This document shows, piece by piece, positions 16,657-24,297 of a stretch of 37,973 bases of DNA. A program made the position numbers and the translations under genes. The DNA is taken from contig JAKPMS010000147.1 in NCBI GenBank assembly GCA_029548805.1, forward strand, positions 1-37,973, in the 5' to 3' direction. The notes below the pieces were generated by a model, which saw only the letters and a program-made list of their open reading frames with translations, was not told the DNA's origin and did not search any database. Numbering within the stretch: the stretch's first letter is position 1; the number at the start of each line of letters is the position of its first letter. The DNA comes from Spirochaetota bacterium. GTDB lineage: Bacteria; Spirochaetota; Spirochaetia; Treponematales; UBA12059.

Positions 16657-16730
16657 TGGGCGATACAAGAATCGAACTTGTGACCCCCAGCGTGTCATAC
16701 TGGTGCTCTAACCAACTGAGCTAACCGCCC
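16657..16730 (-). tRNA. tRNA-Val (GAC)
   Basis: Minus-strand cloverleaf with acceptor GGGCGGT/ATCGCCC, D-arm GCTCAGTTGGTTAGAGC, anticodon stem CCAGT/GCTGG with loop ATGACAC giving anticodon GAC, and T-arm ACAAG-TTCGATT-CTTGT. Discriminator A; no encoded CCA. It is probably cotranscribed with tRNA-Phe. Confidence 0.95.
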
Positions 16731-16770
16731 TTGCTTCCGGAAACAAAGTATGTTCCAGCCAGCGCCGCTA

Positions 16771-16800
16771 TTTATACCAGAGCTATGCGCGCTGTGTCAA
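16771..16800 (-). promoter_or_regulatory. Sigma-70 promoter for the tRNA-Val/tRNA-Phe pair
   Basis: On the minus strand TTGACA (16800-16795) is followed after 18 bases by TATAAA (16776-16771), about 40 bases upstream of tRNA-Val. The 14-bp palindrome ATCGCCATGGCGAT (16800-16813) lies between this promoter and the cheY stop. Confidence 0.65.
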
Positions 16801-16814
16801 TCGCCATGGCGATT

Positions 16815-17252
16815 TTATTTTTTAAGAACCTGAGAAATTCTTTCAAGAACCTTTTTTCTGTCCAGGGGTTTGACAATATAATTCTTGGCTCCGGTCAAAA
16901 GAGCCTGTTTTACCAGGTCCTGTTTGCCAAGCGCGCTTATCATTATGACTTTTGCATTTTTATCAAACTCGATAATTTTCTGAAGAGCCGTAATACCGTC
17001 CATATTGGGCATGGTAATATCCATGGTTACAAGGTCTACGTTTGGGTAGAGTTCTTTATAACGCTCAAGGCCTTGAAGCCCGTCCGCAGCCTGTCCCACA
17101 ACATCATAGCCCTCAGAGCCCAGAATTTGGGCTATTTGCTTGGCTACAAACATGGAATCGTCAACAATAAGCACCCTAAAAGGAGTTCCTTCGGGGCTCA
17201 AGCCTTCAGGTTTTCTCTCATTTATGGATGGAAAATCTTCTTTTGTTTTCAT
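16815..17252 (-). CDS. cheY: Chemotaxis response regulator CheY
   Basis: This 145-residue single receiver domain carries the signal from CheA to the flagellar motor switch. It has D31/D32, phosphoacceptor D78 in LVTMDITMPNMDG, S106 in the usual T/S position (MISALGK) and K128 (VKPLD). Compared with E. coli CheY it has about 20 extra N-terminal residues before FRVLIVDDS. AGAGGAG precedes the ATG. It is the last gene of the cheA-cheW-cheX-cheY operon, 11 bases after cheX, an order typical of Treponema. Confidence 0.95.
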   Translation of the reverse strand: MKTKEDFPSINERKPEGLSPEGTPFRVLIVDDSMFVAKQIAQILGSEGYDVVGQAADGLQGLERYKELYPNVDLVTMDITMPNMDGITALQKIIEFDKNAKVIMISALGKQDLVKQALLTGAKNYIVKPLDRKKVLERISQVLKK

Positions 17253-17263
17253 GGCTCCTCTTC

Positions 17264-17728
17264 CTAGGCTCTTTCCCTGATTGCAACATTGATTTCGACC
17301 TTACCATGGCCAGTCTCCATGGGAACTATCAATGCCTCCACATTCTGGTTGGATATTTCCATGTTGTCTCCGGTAAAAATAGCCGGGGGAGTAAGGTCAA
17401 AACGAAAACCAAGTTCATGCAGTTTGGTAACCGCCTGAGCAGTAATCATATTGGCTAACTCTGTAATTGTGGCTTTGGCCAGGTCATCCAGCGACTTCAA
17501 TTCTTCGCCATTCATTGCAGAAGCTATTCTAAGGGCTGTAACCTTTTCCATGTCGAAAAGAACCCGCCCTTCTACATCGCCAGCCAGACCAACTATGGCA
17601 GCCACGCCCATAACCGGCATGGATGTAGCTTTAAGATACAGCTCTCCACGCTTGATGTCTCCCTGAAGCACCTCTTTCATTACATTGAACGCGCTTTCCA
17701 CAAAGGGGTTTATATACTCCACTCTCAT
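17264..17728 (-). CDS. cheX: CheY-P phosphatase CheX
   Basis: This 154-residue cytoplasmic protein should dephosphorylate CheY-P and so end each motor signal. It matches CheX (CheC/CheX/FliY family) with the single active-site helix containing E90 and N93 in ATITELANMI, and the strand pattern AAIVGLAGDVEGRVLFDM. CheX replaces CheZ in spirochaetes. GGAG lies before the ATG. It sits between cheW and cheY, beside the gene for its substrate. Confidence 0.93.
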   Translation of the reverse strand: MRVEYINPFVESAFNVMKEVLQGDIKRGELYLKATSMPVMGVAAIVGLAGDVEGRVLFDMEKVTALRIASAMNGEELKSLDDLAKATITELANMITAQAVTKLHELGFRFDLTPPAIFTGDNMEISNQNVEALIVPMETGHGKVEINVAIRERA

Positions 17729-17766
17729 TCCGTGCTCCTGTTGTCCAAACTGTGATTTATCTGGAC

Positions 17767-17788
17767 CTCTAAAACTGAAATTTTAGAG
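17767..17788. repeat. Intergenic hairpin between cheW and cheX
   Basis: CTCTAAAA (17767-17774) and TTTTAGAG (17781-17788) form an 8-bp stem with a six-base loop, midway in the 71-base gap. No T-run follows on the minus strand, so processing or mRNA stabilisation is more likely than termination. Confidence 0.45.
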
Positions 17789-17799
17789 ATCCCTTTATA

Positions 17800-19137
17800 T
17801 CAATCTGCCTTTACATAAAGCGACAAGGAAGGTCCCTCTATCCTTCTCCAGTTATCCAACGGCATGACCTCATTCTTTCCCAAAATCAGGATACATCCTT
17901 GCCTGGATTTTTCATTAAAGTCGGTCAACAATTTTGTCTGGTTTCCCGCAGACAAAAAGGACAAGGTATCACGGCACAGTATCAAATCTGCGGGAGGAAT
18001 CGGATTGTTGTTGATTACATCATGGAACTCGAAATAGATAGAATCCCTTATTGCCTGGTTAAAAACAAAGCCGTTGCGGTTTTTTATCATAAAATCCAAA
18101 TGGTCCTGGCTGATGCCTTCTGCGCCAAAAACCATATTGGGAGCCATGGAAATGGCCAACAGGTCCGAATCATTGGCCCATATCTTTGCCCTGGCTTCCG
18201 GATACATTTTTTTAAGCAGAACTGCCAGGGAATAACTTTCATAACCCTTGCCGCAGCCGGGGTTCCACACATTTATGGATTTTGTAGCTATGGCAGGCAT
18301 AATACCGCCAAGGGCGGACATATATTCAGCCGACCACAACGCTCCCGTAAAAGGCGAATAGAAGGGTTCCAGAAAGGCATCTGCTTCTGCCAGCTCCCGC
18401 AATTGCAGGTCTGTGGGCTTTCTTTGAGCCTTCCATTCGTTATAACGCCTGTTAAACCAGTTGATATTGACCTTGCTTACAGCAAAATTCCTGAAGGAAA
18501 AAAGTGTTTCCTTTATAAAGTCTGCATTTACATCCATGCTGCGCTCAAGCGCGTCGTCGGCCGGGCCGCCAAGGCCAATTTTTGGCATTTTAACGGATGC
18601 CTCTTTTACCAAATCAGTCCTGCCCGGTTTTTCTTCCTCTTTTGGGGCAAAGAGCTTTTCCACATTAAGAATTATGTAAAGCTTGTTCTGGTTTTCTATT
18701 ATGCCCTTTATGTATTTAATATTTATATCGCCAAAAATTGGGTGAGGGGGCTGTATACCCTCCTTGGACACTCCAATTACTTTGTCTATATTGTCAACAA
18801 TAACACCAAAAGCCTGTTCGCCGATTTTAAGTATCAGCAGGCTTTCCAGCGCATCATCGCTTTTTCTTTCTGCCGGCAGATGAAACATGGTTCTTAAGTC
18901 TATTATGGATATAATGTCGCCGCGCAAATTGTAAACGCCCCTTACAAAGGGTGCTGCATTGGGCACATAAGTAAAGTTGCCTGCTTTGGCAATTTCTTTG
19001 ACATTCATTATATCTATGCCATATTCTTTGCCAGCAAGAGAAAAGGAGACCATTTTAAAGTCGATTTTGTCAGCCTTGTCCTTTTTGCCGTTTGATAGTT
19101 GTTCAAGGCTGTTTTTTTCAGCAGTCTGTGTGCTCAT
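17800..19137 (-). CDS. cheW: CheW–CheR-like fusion, chemotaxis coupling protein
   Basis: This 445-residue protein joins two chemotaxis modules. Residues about 25-165 are a CheW coupling domain (KMVSFSLAGKEYGIDIMNVKEI; FVRGVYNLRGDIISIIDLR) that links receptors to CheA. Residues about 205-445 resemble the CheR methyltransferase: VWNPGCGKGYESYSLA (290-304) parallels the CheR SAM-binding loop and ADLILCRDTLSFL parallels its CRNVL motif, with D instead of N. The N-to-D change and lost acidic residue in the loop make methyl transfer doubtful. Such a CheW–CheR-like fusion is known in Treponema denticola receptor arrays, where it is thought to be structural. It lies 16 bases after cheA. Confidence 0.92.
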   Translation of the reverse strand: MSTQTAEKNSLEQLSNGKKDKADKIDFKMVSFSLAGKEYGIDIMNVKEIAKAGNFTYVPNAAPFVRGVYNLRGDIISIIDLRTMFHLPAERKSDDALESLLILKIGEQAFGVIVDNIDKVIGVSKEGIQPPHPIFGDINIKYIKGIIENQNKLYIILNVEKLFAPKEEEKPGRTDLVKEASVKMPKIGLGGPADDALERSMDVNADFIKETLFSFRNFAVSKVNINWFNRRYNEWKAQRKPTDLQLRELAEADAFLEPFYSPFTGALWSAEYMSALGGIMPAIATKSINVWNPGCGKGYESYSLAVLLKKMYPEARAKIWANDSDLLAISMAPNMVFGAEGISQDHLDFMIKNRNGFVFNQAIRDSIYFEFHDVINNNPIPPADLILCRDTLSFLSAGNQTKLLTDFNEKSRQGCILILGKNEVMPLDNWRRIEGPSLSLYVKAD

Positions 19138-19153
19138 CTCCTGTCCTTTTCCG

Positions 19154-21565
19154 TTAGCGTATGGTCAGTTCCAGCCGTTGGCGTTCTTCAAGCTCTTTTT
19201 TTTGCCCAAGTTCCAGAAGCTGGCTCACATCAATAATAAGGCAAACAGAACCATCCCCAAGTATGGAAGCACCTGCTATGCCCGGAGAATTGGTAAACTG
19301 GTCTCTTAATGGCTTGATAACAACATCTTCCTCACCGATCAGAGAATCTACCATAAGGCCGACCCGTTTATCACTGGTTCCGACTATTACAACAAAGCAG
19401 TATTCGCTTTGTTCCGCTGTCTGAATCCTGAAAAGACGGTTTAAACGCAAAAGGCTGACAACATCATTGCGTACATTAAATACCTCATAGTTGTCTATCA
19501 TGCGGATTTCTGACGGTTTGATACGATGGCTTTCTATTACGCTGCTTATGGGGATGGAATATATTTCCTTGCCCACCTTTACAAGAAGGCCCTGGATTAT
19601 AGCCAGTGTAAGCGGCAATTTAATTACAAACTTGCTGCCCTTGCCCTTTTGGCTGGAAACAGACACTGAACCGTTAAGCTTTTCTATCTGGCGCTTTACC
19701 ACATCCAGTCCCACTCCACGGCCGGATATATTGGTTATTTTTGCGGCTGTGGAAAAGCCCGGTTCAAAAATCAGGTTAAAGGATTCCAGCTCGGTAAGGA
19801 CCTTGCCGGGATGGATGATTCCCCGCTCTATGGCCCTGGCTTTAACAGCTTCCACATCTATGCCATTACCGTCATCAGCAATCTCAATAATTATCATATT
19901 GCCTTCGTTGGAAGCCCTTAGCATTATTGTGCCTTCTTCAGGTTTTCCTGCAGCCTTTCTTGCTTCGGGGCTTTCTATGCCATGATCCAGGCTGTTCCGG
20001 ACAGAATGCATTATCGGGTCCAGAAGGTCTTCTACTACAGATTTGTCAAGCTCGGTTTCTTCTCCTTCTATTACAAGATTGACTTTTTTATTGAGGTTTT
20101 TGGACAAATCCCTTATAAGCCGGGGAAAGCGGTTGAATATCTGGCTTATTGGCACCATTCGTATGCGCATTACCCCTTCTTGCAGCTCGCTGGCTATACG
20201 GCCCAGGTTTTGAGCTGTAGAGCGGAATTTTGCAGTATTGGCCTTGAATTCGGTATCAAAGCTGTCAAACATGGAATAAAGTCCGCTGTATTTGTCCATT
20301 ATTTCTTTTTTAATATCTTTTGCGCTATGACCTGCCTGAATTCCGGTCAGGTAGTTTGGCAGCTCATCAAACAAACTTTTAAGTTTTTCCCTGAATTGGG
20401 CCTGATTTGACTGAAAAACCCCCTGAATTTCGCCAAAACGCAGGCTTATCTGATTAAAAGTAGCCTTGTTTATAACAGTTTCCGAAACAAGGTTTAATAG
20501 ATTGTCTATGCGTTTTGAGTCCACCCTTAAAATGCTTCCGGCCTGCCCAAGGCTGCGCTTTACTTCCCCGCTTTTTTCTTCGGGCTCTTCATGTGTGTCA
20601 GGATCGGAAGCAAGCGGAGCTTCGGCTAAAGCTTCGGTCTTGTTTTGGCTTGCCGGAGGGCTGGCTGTTGCTGCCGCCGTTTTGGGGGGCATGCTTTTCT
20701 GGATGCTGGCGGCTGCTTCCGTCTTTGCGGAATTGTCACTGGCCAAAGCCGCATAGCTTGCAGTGTCTGCTTCCAGCTTCAATTGTTCTATTTCTGTAGA
20801 CAGGACTACTTCTGGTATAAGCAATTTGGATGCAATTTCTTTGCTGTCCAGGCCGGAGGCTACATAATATATCACTTCCGGATGGAACACATCTTCATAC
20901 AGTTTGTCAAAATCGGGTTCAGTTTTTAAAACAGTGCCGACCTCCCTCAATGCTGCAAACGCATGAATGGCACTAACTGTATTCATTACATTGGATTCAT
21001 CAAAGCGAACCAGCAGCCTGTAAACGCTTCTGTCCGAGCCGGCAGCTTCTTTCATTTCCAGCAGTTCATACTCTGACATGCCAGGCGGCAAAGACGGTTC
21101 AGCCGCTTTTGGAGCAGCAGCTGGCGCCTTTTTTGCCTGAGGCGCGCTTTTTTTGGCCGAGCCCTGTTTTGCCGGGATAAGTGTTTCCAGCCTGTCCTTT
21201 TGATGAGAAATATCGCCTTTATACGGCTGGCCATCCGCTCTTGATCCAAGCATGGCTTTGATAACATCAATGCCGGCCAAAAGCGCGTCTATTATTTCTT
21301 CATTTACAGCAACAGCTTTGGAGCGGATGGCATCCAGAAGATCCTCCACAATATGGGTAAACCCGGCCAGCTCACCCATTTCTACTGTTCCGGCTCCGCC
21401 TTTTAAGGTATGGGCAGCCCGGAAAATTTCATCCACCGCATCATGGCTTGTAGGATCGTTCTCCAGAACCAGAATATTTTGTTCCAAAATATCCAGCTGG
21501 GACCATGCTTCCGCAAAAAAATCTTTCAGGAGTTCCTGGTTGTTGGGGTCCAAATAATCACTCAT
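19154..21565 (-). CDS. cheA: Chemotaxis histidine kinase CheA
   Basis: This 803-residue kinase phosphorylates CheY in response to receptor signals. Domains in order: Hpt (P1, about 5-110) with the phosphorylated H52 in FRAAHTLKGGAGT; a second region near 165-265 resembling P2; a linker rich in Ala, Pro and Lys (about 125-160 and 280-340); dimerisation and ATPase domains with VRNSLDHGIE, IADDGNGID and GRGVGLDV; and a C-terminal CheW-like domain. It is longer than the E. coli protein (654), mainly through linkers and an expanded P3 region near 375-470, a feature reported for treponemal CheA. First gene of the operon; no clear ribosome site precedes the ATG. Confidence 0.96.
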   Translation of the reverse strand: MSDYLDPNNQELLKDFFAEAWSQLDILEQNILVLENDPTSHDAVDEIFRAAHTLKGGAGTVEMGELAGFTHIVEDLLDAIRSKAVAVNEEIIDALLAGIDVIKAMLGSRADGQPYKGDISHQKDRLETLIPAKQGSAKKSAPQAKKAPAAAPKAAEPSLPPGMSEYELLEMKEAAGSDRSVYRLLVRFDESNVMNTVSAIHAFAALREVGTVLKTEPDFDKLYEDVFHPEVIYYVASGLDSKEIASKLLIPEVVLSTEIEQLKLEADTASYAALASDNSAKTEAAASIQKSMPPKTAAATASPPASQNKTEALAEAPLASDPDTHEEPEEKSGEVKRSLGQAGSILRVDSKRIDNLLNLVSETVINKATFNQISLRFGEIQGVFQSNQAQFREKLKSLFDELPNYLTGIQAGHSAKDIKKEIMDKYSGLYSMFDSFDTEFKANTAKFRSTAQNLGRIASELQEGVMRIRMVPISQIFNRFPRLIRDLSKNLNKKVNLVIEGEETELDKSVVEDLLDPIMHSVRNSLDHGIESPEARKAAGKPEEGTIMLRASNEGNMIIIEIADDGNGIDVEAVKARAIERGIIHPGKVLTELESFNLIFEPGFSTAAKITNISGRGVGLDVVKRQIEKLNGSVSVSSQKGKGSKFVIKLPLTLAIIQGLLVKVGKEIYSIPISSVIESHRIKPSEIRMIDNYEVFNVRNDVVSLLRLNRLFRIQTAEQSEYCFVVIVGTSDKRVGLMVDSLIGEEDVVIKPLRDQFTNSPGIAGASILGDGSVCLIIDVSQLLELGQKKELEERQRLELTIR

Positions 21566-21603
21566 TGTTCTATTAGTTTTATATGTAACTGAGGATTAGT
21601 CAA

Positions 21604-21702
21604 GAGTTAAGCAACATGCCTTTAACTGCAATTCTTAACTCGTTTGCCATGAATGCCGATGCATAATAAGAAGATTTGCGATAAACTAATAAAATATCGC
21701 AA
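21604..21702. promoter_or_regulatory. Divergent intergenic region with two inverted repeats
   Basis: Between cheA and the 21752 gene are two perfect 8-bp dyads: GAGTTAAG (21604-21611)/CTTAACTC (21634-21641) and TTGCGATA (21676-21683)/TATCGCAA (21695-21702). They may be operator sites for either gene. Between them, GCCGAT (21655-21660) with TAA 19 bases upstream weakly resembles a sigma-28 flagellar promoter facing right. Confidence 0.4.
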
Positions 21703-21751
21703 TATATGGATGTTACGCCCTAGCCTAATGTGTAGTTTCCGGGAGAGAACA

Positions 21752-22939
21752 ATGAGAAAAAAATATTTGGCAATGCTGATGGGTATTTTTATATTGCCTT
21801 CTGTTTATGCCGCAGATATTAAGGTGCCCTACATGGCTCTGCTTACAGACGGGCATTTAAACGAAGCAGGCGCCTTTGTGCTGTCCACCAGAGCCAGCAT
21901 GGACCTGCTTTTTTCTGGCGGAGACAAGTTTGATGCATGGTTTTCTTTGGCCTTCCGCCACCCGGAAATTGAAAAATATATGGATGCAGCGGGCAGCATT
22001 GTACCTGGCAATTATGAAGACCTGGACGATGCTCTGGCTGCCATTAACAGGCTGGAAAATGCTTCGGGCTTGCACATAGGCACCATAGCCATACAAATGA
22101 ATCGGCTTTTTGGAACTCCGCTTGATCTGGCAGTTTTTGTTGGCCATATGGACAACTTTGCTTCTGGAAAAGATTTTCAGACGCTTTTTGGCAGCAAGGA
22201 TTTTTCTACCCGCTTTAAAGACTATATGTATTACCCAAGGGGAATAGGCGGAGATTTGACCAAAAGCTATAACGGCCTGCATGAAGTGTATGGCACAGGG
22301 CTAAGGCTGTCGCTTCCAGGCGATAATATTTACCCCTTTTTGTACCTGTATCAGGATTCCTGGCTTGGTGCCGGGCAATATTCGGCAGATCTAAGGAGCT
22401 TTTTTACGCTGGGGCCAATAAAGCTGGAAGCCTTTGCTGGAGTTTCACTGCCAAAAGACATACCTTTAGCATTGCGGACAGGGCTTTTGTTCCTTTTTGA
22501 AGCTTCAGAAATCGGGGAGTTTTATGCGCAGATTGGCATACCCTATTGGAACCCGGAAGAGCCTTTTAAAATGGACCTCTTTTACTTCATGTTTGAGCCG
22601 CGCATATTGTTTGGTTTTGGAGAATTTGTAATAAGCCTCTTTTTTCATCCTGCCGTTTACCTACAGCAAAAAACCAACGAATCTGGCGCCATTGAGCTGC
22701 GCTTCAACCTGGGTTTTGGCAAAACCGAAGAAGGCAAAGCCCACTTTGGACTGGAAACTCAGCTTGACTACAACCCGAACCTGCACAGCAATAGCCTGGT
22801 TTTTGATATAGCGCCATATCTGGAATTTGTAAAAAATGGTGTACGCTGGGATATACGGTTTGTCAGCCAGGCCCTGCCCTTTTCAAGCCCTTGGTACGGC
22901 ATGTTCCGCCCCATGCTTGGAGTTTCTACGGCATTTTAA
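21752..22939 (+). CDS. Exported beta-barrel-like outer-membrane protein
   Basis: This 395-residue protein has a signal peptide (KKYLAMLMGIFILPSVYA) and a mature region of alternating hydrophobic/aromatic strands. Examples are FVISLFFHPAVYLQ and IELRFNLGFGK; the end is LGVSTAF with the terminal Phe common in outer-membrane barrels. I do not recognise a family. ATG 21752 was chosen because GGGAGAG lies just upstream; a longer frame from 21653 begins before the signal peptide. It is followed by a second barrel-like gene after a 51-base gap, probably one operon. Confidence 0.65.
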   Translation: MRKKYLAMLMGIFILPSVYAADIKVPYMALLTDGHLNEAGAFVLSTRASMDLLFSGGDKFDAWFSLAFRHPEIEKYMDAAGSIVPGNYEDLDDALAAINRLENASGLHIGTIAIQMNRLFGTPLDLAVFVGHMDNFASGKDFQTLFGSKDFSTRFKDYMYYPRGIGGDLTKSYNGLHEVYGTGLRLSLPGDNIYPFLYLYQDSWLGAGQYSADLRSFFTLGPIKLEAFAGVSLPKDIPLALRTGLLFLFEASEIGEFYAQIGIPYWNPEEPFKMDLFYFMFEPRILFGFGEFVISLFFHPAVYLQQKTNESGAIELRFNLGFGKTEEGKAHFGLETQLDYNPNLHSNSLVFDIAPYLEFVKNGVRWDIRFVSQALPFSSPWYGMFRPMLGVSTAF

Positions 22940-22990
22940 ATTTTTTTAGACGGCAGGAAGCATTAATTGCCGGATGCAAGGAGTCTTTTT

Positions 22991-23893
22991 ATGAATTACA
23001 AAAGTAAAATGGCAGCTGCCCTGTTTATTTTGTTGGCCATGCAGCCGCTATGGGCTGATGATTTGGAAACCAGCGTATATTTTGGCAATCTGGGCCTGCC
23101 ATGGGGTGCTGCCCCGGAACTGGATTCTTTGCAGCACTATCCGAACAACTATTGGTTATACGGGGTTAAAACCGGCTTTTACAAAGCCTTGGGCCCCGGC
23201 TTTTTTCTGAATGCCAGCTATGAAACAGATCCCGTGCTTAAGCATTTGATCAGGGGCATAGTAAGTTATGAATCGGGCATAGTAAGCATAGAAGCGGGAC
23301 CCATGGTCGGAGCATTCAATAATCTGGAAAACATACTCAAAGCCGGTATTCATATAGGTTTTAGCCTGGAACTGCCGGGTGTTGTGTTTGCATCGGCAAT
23401 TGTAGAATCTTCCATGGGAGCCGGTTTGATTACCAAAGATGACTATTTTCAGGAACAAGCGGACATTAAAGCCGGCTGGTATGTTTACAATGCAATATGC
23501 AGCCTGTCCATTCTTACAAAACGCCTTACAAGCAAGGCTGGTACGGGCCAATTAATAGTGGATGTTTCCACGGACTATACTTTTAGCGCTGATGTGCATA
23601 AAAAGGGCAGCCCCTATCATATAAACGCAGAGCTGGGTTATAAAGCCATGACAAAAACCAGGGACAACACGGATACCTTAGGCCTGGGCGCCATAATACT
23701 TGGCGCCGAGCTTGGCGTTGACATAAACAGTTTTCTTACTGTAAACGCGGGGCTAAATAGCGGGGTATATGTTTACGGTACAGAAAAGCTGGCCGGAAAA
23801 GGGCCCCTAGAGAACAGTTTTATGTTTAGCAGCAGTCTGGGCGTTGTTATGCATTTCCCGATCAAAACAGTGGATGAAAGCAGGGCTTTTTAG
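22991..23893 (+). CDS. Exported beta-barrel-like outer-membrane protein
   Basis: This 300-residue protein has a signal peptide ending LWADD and a strand-rich mature region (FFLNASYETDP; LIVDVSTDYTFSADV; LGVVMHFP). It resembles the preceding gene only in general pattern, and I cannot name a family. The start at 22991 has AAGGAG eight bases upstream; an alternative ATG at 22967 lies before the ribosome site and the signal. It lies 51 bases after the previous gene. The product may be a porin or surface protein. Confidence 0.6.
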   Translation: MNYKSKMAAALFILLAMQPLWADDLETSVYFGNLGLPWGAAPELDSLQHYPNNYWLYGVKTGFYKALGPGFFLNASYETDPVLKHLIRGIVSYESGIVSIEAGPMVGAFNNLENILKAGIHIGFSLELPGVVFASAIVESSMGAGLITKDDYFQEQADIKAGWYVYNAICSLSILTKRLTSKAGTGQLIVDVSTDYTFSADVHKKGSPYHINAELGYKAMTKTRDNTDTLGLGAIILGAELGVDINSFLTVNAGLNSGVYVYGTEKLAGKGPLENSFMFSSSLGVVMHFPIKTVDESRAF

Positions 23894-23932
23894 AATTTTT
23901 AAAGCATTTAAGGAATAAACAGGCAAATTGTT

Positions 23933-24005
23933 TGAGATGCCCGGGATTCGAACCCGGTACCCACGCCTTAAAAGGGCGTTGCTCTACCTAGTGAGCTAGC
24001 ATCTC
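23933..24005 (-). tRNA. tRNA-Lys (UUU)
   Basis: Minus-strand cloverleaf with acceptor GAGATGC/GCATCTC, D-arm GCTCACTAGGTAGAGC, anticodon stem ACGCC/GGCGT with loop CTTTTAA giving anticodon TTT, and T-arm CCGGG-TTCGAAT-CCCGG. Discriminator A, no encoded CCA. Its 5' end is 15 bases from the hairpin repeat cluster. Confidence 0.95.
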
Positions 24006-24019
24006 GTAAAACTAATCGC

Positions 24020-24100
24020 ACCTCACATAGTGAGGTCTCGCAAAGCGAGTCTCCTCGCAAAGCGAGTCTCCTCGCAAATCGAGTCTCCTCGCAAAGCGAG
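24020..24100. repeat. Cluster of short tandem hairpin repeats
   Basis: Three full 17-bp units (24050-24066, 24067-24083, 24084-24100) and one partial unit (24036-24049) each contain the hairpin CTCGC-AAA-GCGAG; the third hairpin has T for G in one arm. A fifth related hairpin, ACCTCAC-ATA-GTGAGGT, spans 24020-24036. The array is directly upstream of tRNA-Lys and would be in its 5' leader if the promoter at 24105-24134 is real. Confidence 0.85.
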
Positions 24101-24104
24101 GGTG

Positions 24105-24134
24105 AAGATAACCTTTAAAGAAAGTCTTTGTCAA
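24105..24134 (-). promoter_or_regulatory. Candidate promoter for tRNA-Lys
   Basis: On the minus strand a perfect -35 TTGACA (24134-24129) is followed after 18 bases by TATCTT (24110-24105). Transcription would start near 24098, at the edge of the hairpin repeats. The -10 box matches the consensus in four of six positions. Confidence 0.4.
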
Positions 24135-24165
24135 CCGGGGCCGGCAATTTTTTTAATGTTTTATG

Positions 24166-24289
24166 TAGTTCCCCAAAGATTAATGTTTTTCCGGGTAAGC
24201 ACTTTATATTGTATAAGATACCCTGAGCCATACGCTATATAGTAGCGTTTTTGGTAAAAAGAGCTGTTACACTAAGCTTTGGGGAACTA
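24166..24289. mobile_element. MITE-like element, copy 2 (124 bp)
   Basis: Terminal repeats TAGTTCCCCAAAG and CTTTGGGGAACTA match perfectly over 13 bases. The body aligns along its full length with copy 1, with one single-base gap. The internal stem GGGTA/TACCC (24193-24197, 24219-24223) replaces GGATA/TATCC of copy 1, so both arms changed together. ACGCTA/TAGCGT forms a second hairpin near 24233-24249. It ends 8 bases beyond the stop of the 24298 gene. Confidence 0.8.
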
Positions 24290-24297
24290 TACATATT

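Noticed and set aside
16800-16813. Terminator for cheY
   Set aside because: The palindrome has T-runs only on the plus-strand side; nothing resembling a terminator follows cheY on the minus strand.
17899-18897. 332-codon open frame on the plus strand opposite cheW
   Set aside because: It lies wholly opposite an unmistakable CheW–CheR gene, has no recognisable domain and is rich in Cys, His and Tyr, as expected from an antisense frame.
24020-24100. CRISPR array
   Set aside because: Units are 17 bases with no spacers between them and no cas genes nearby.
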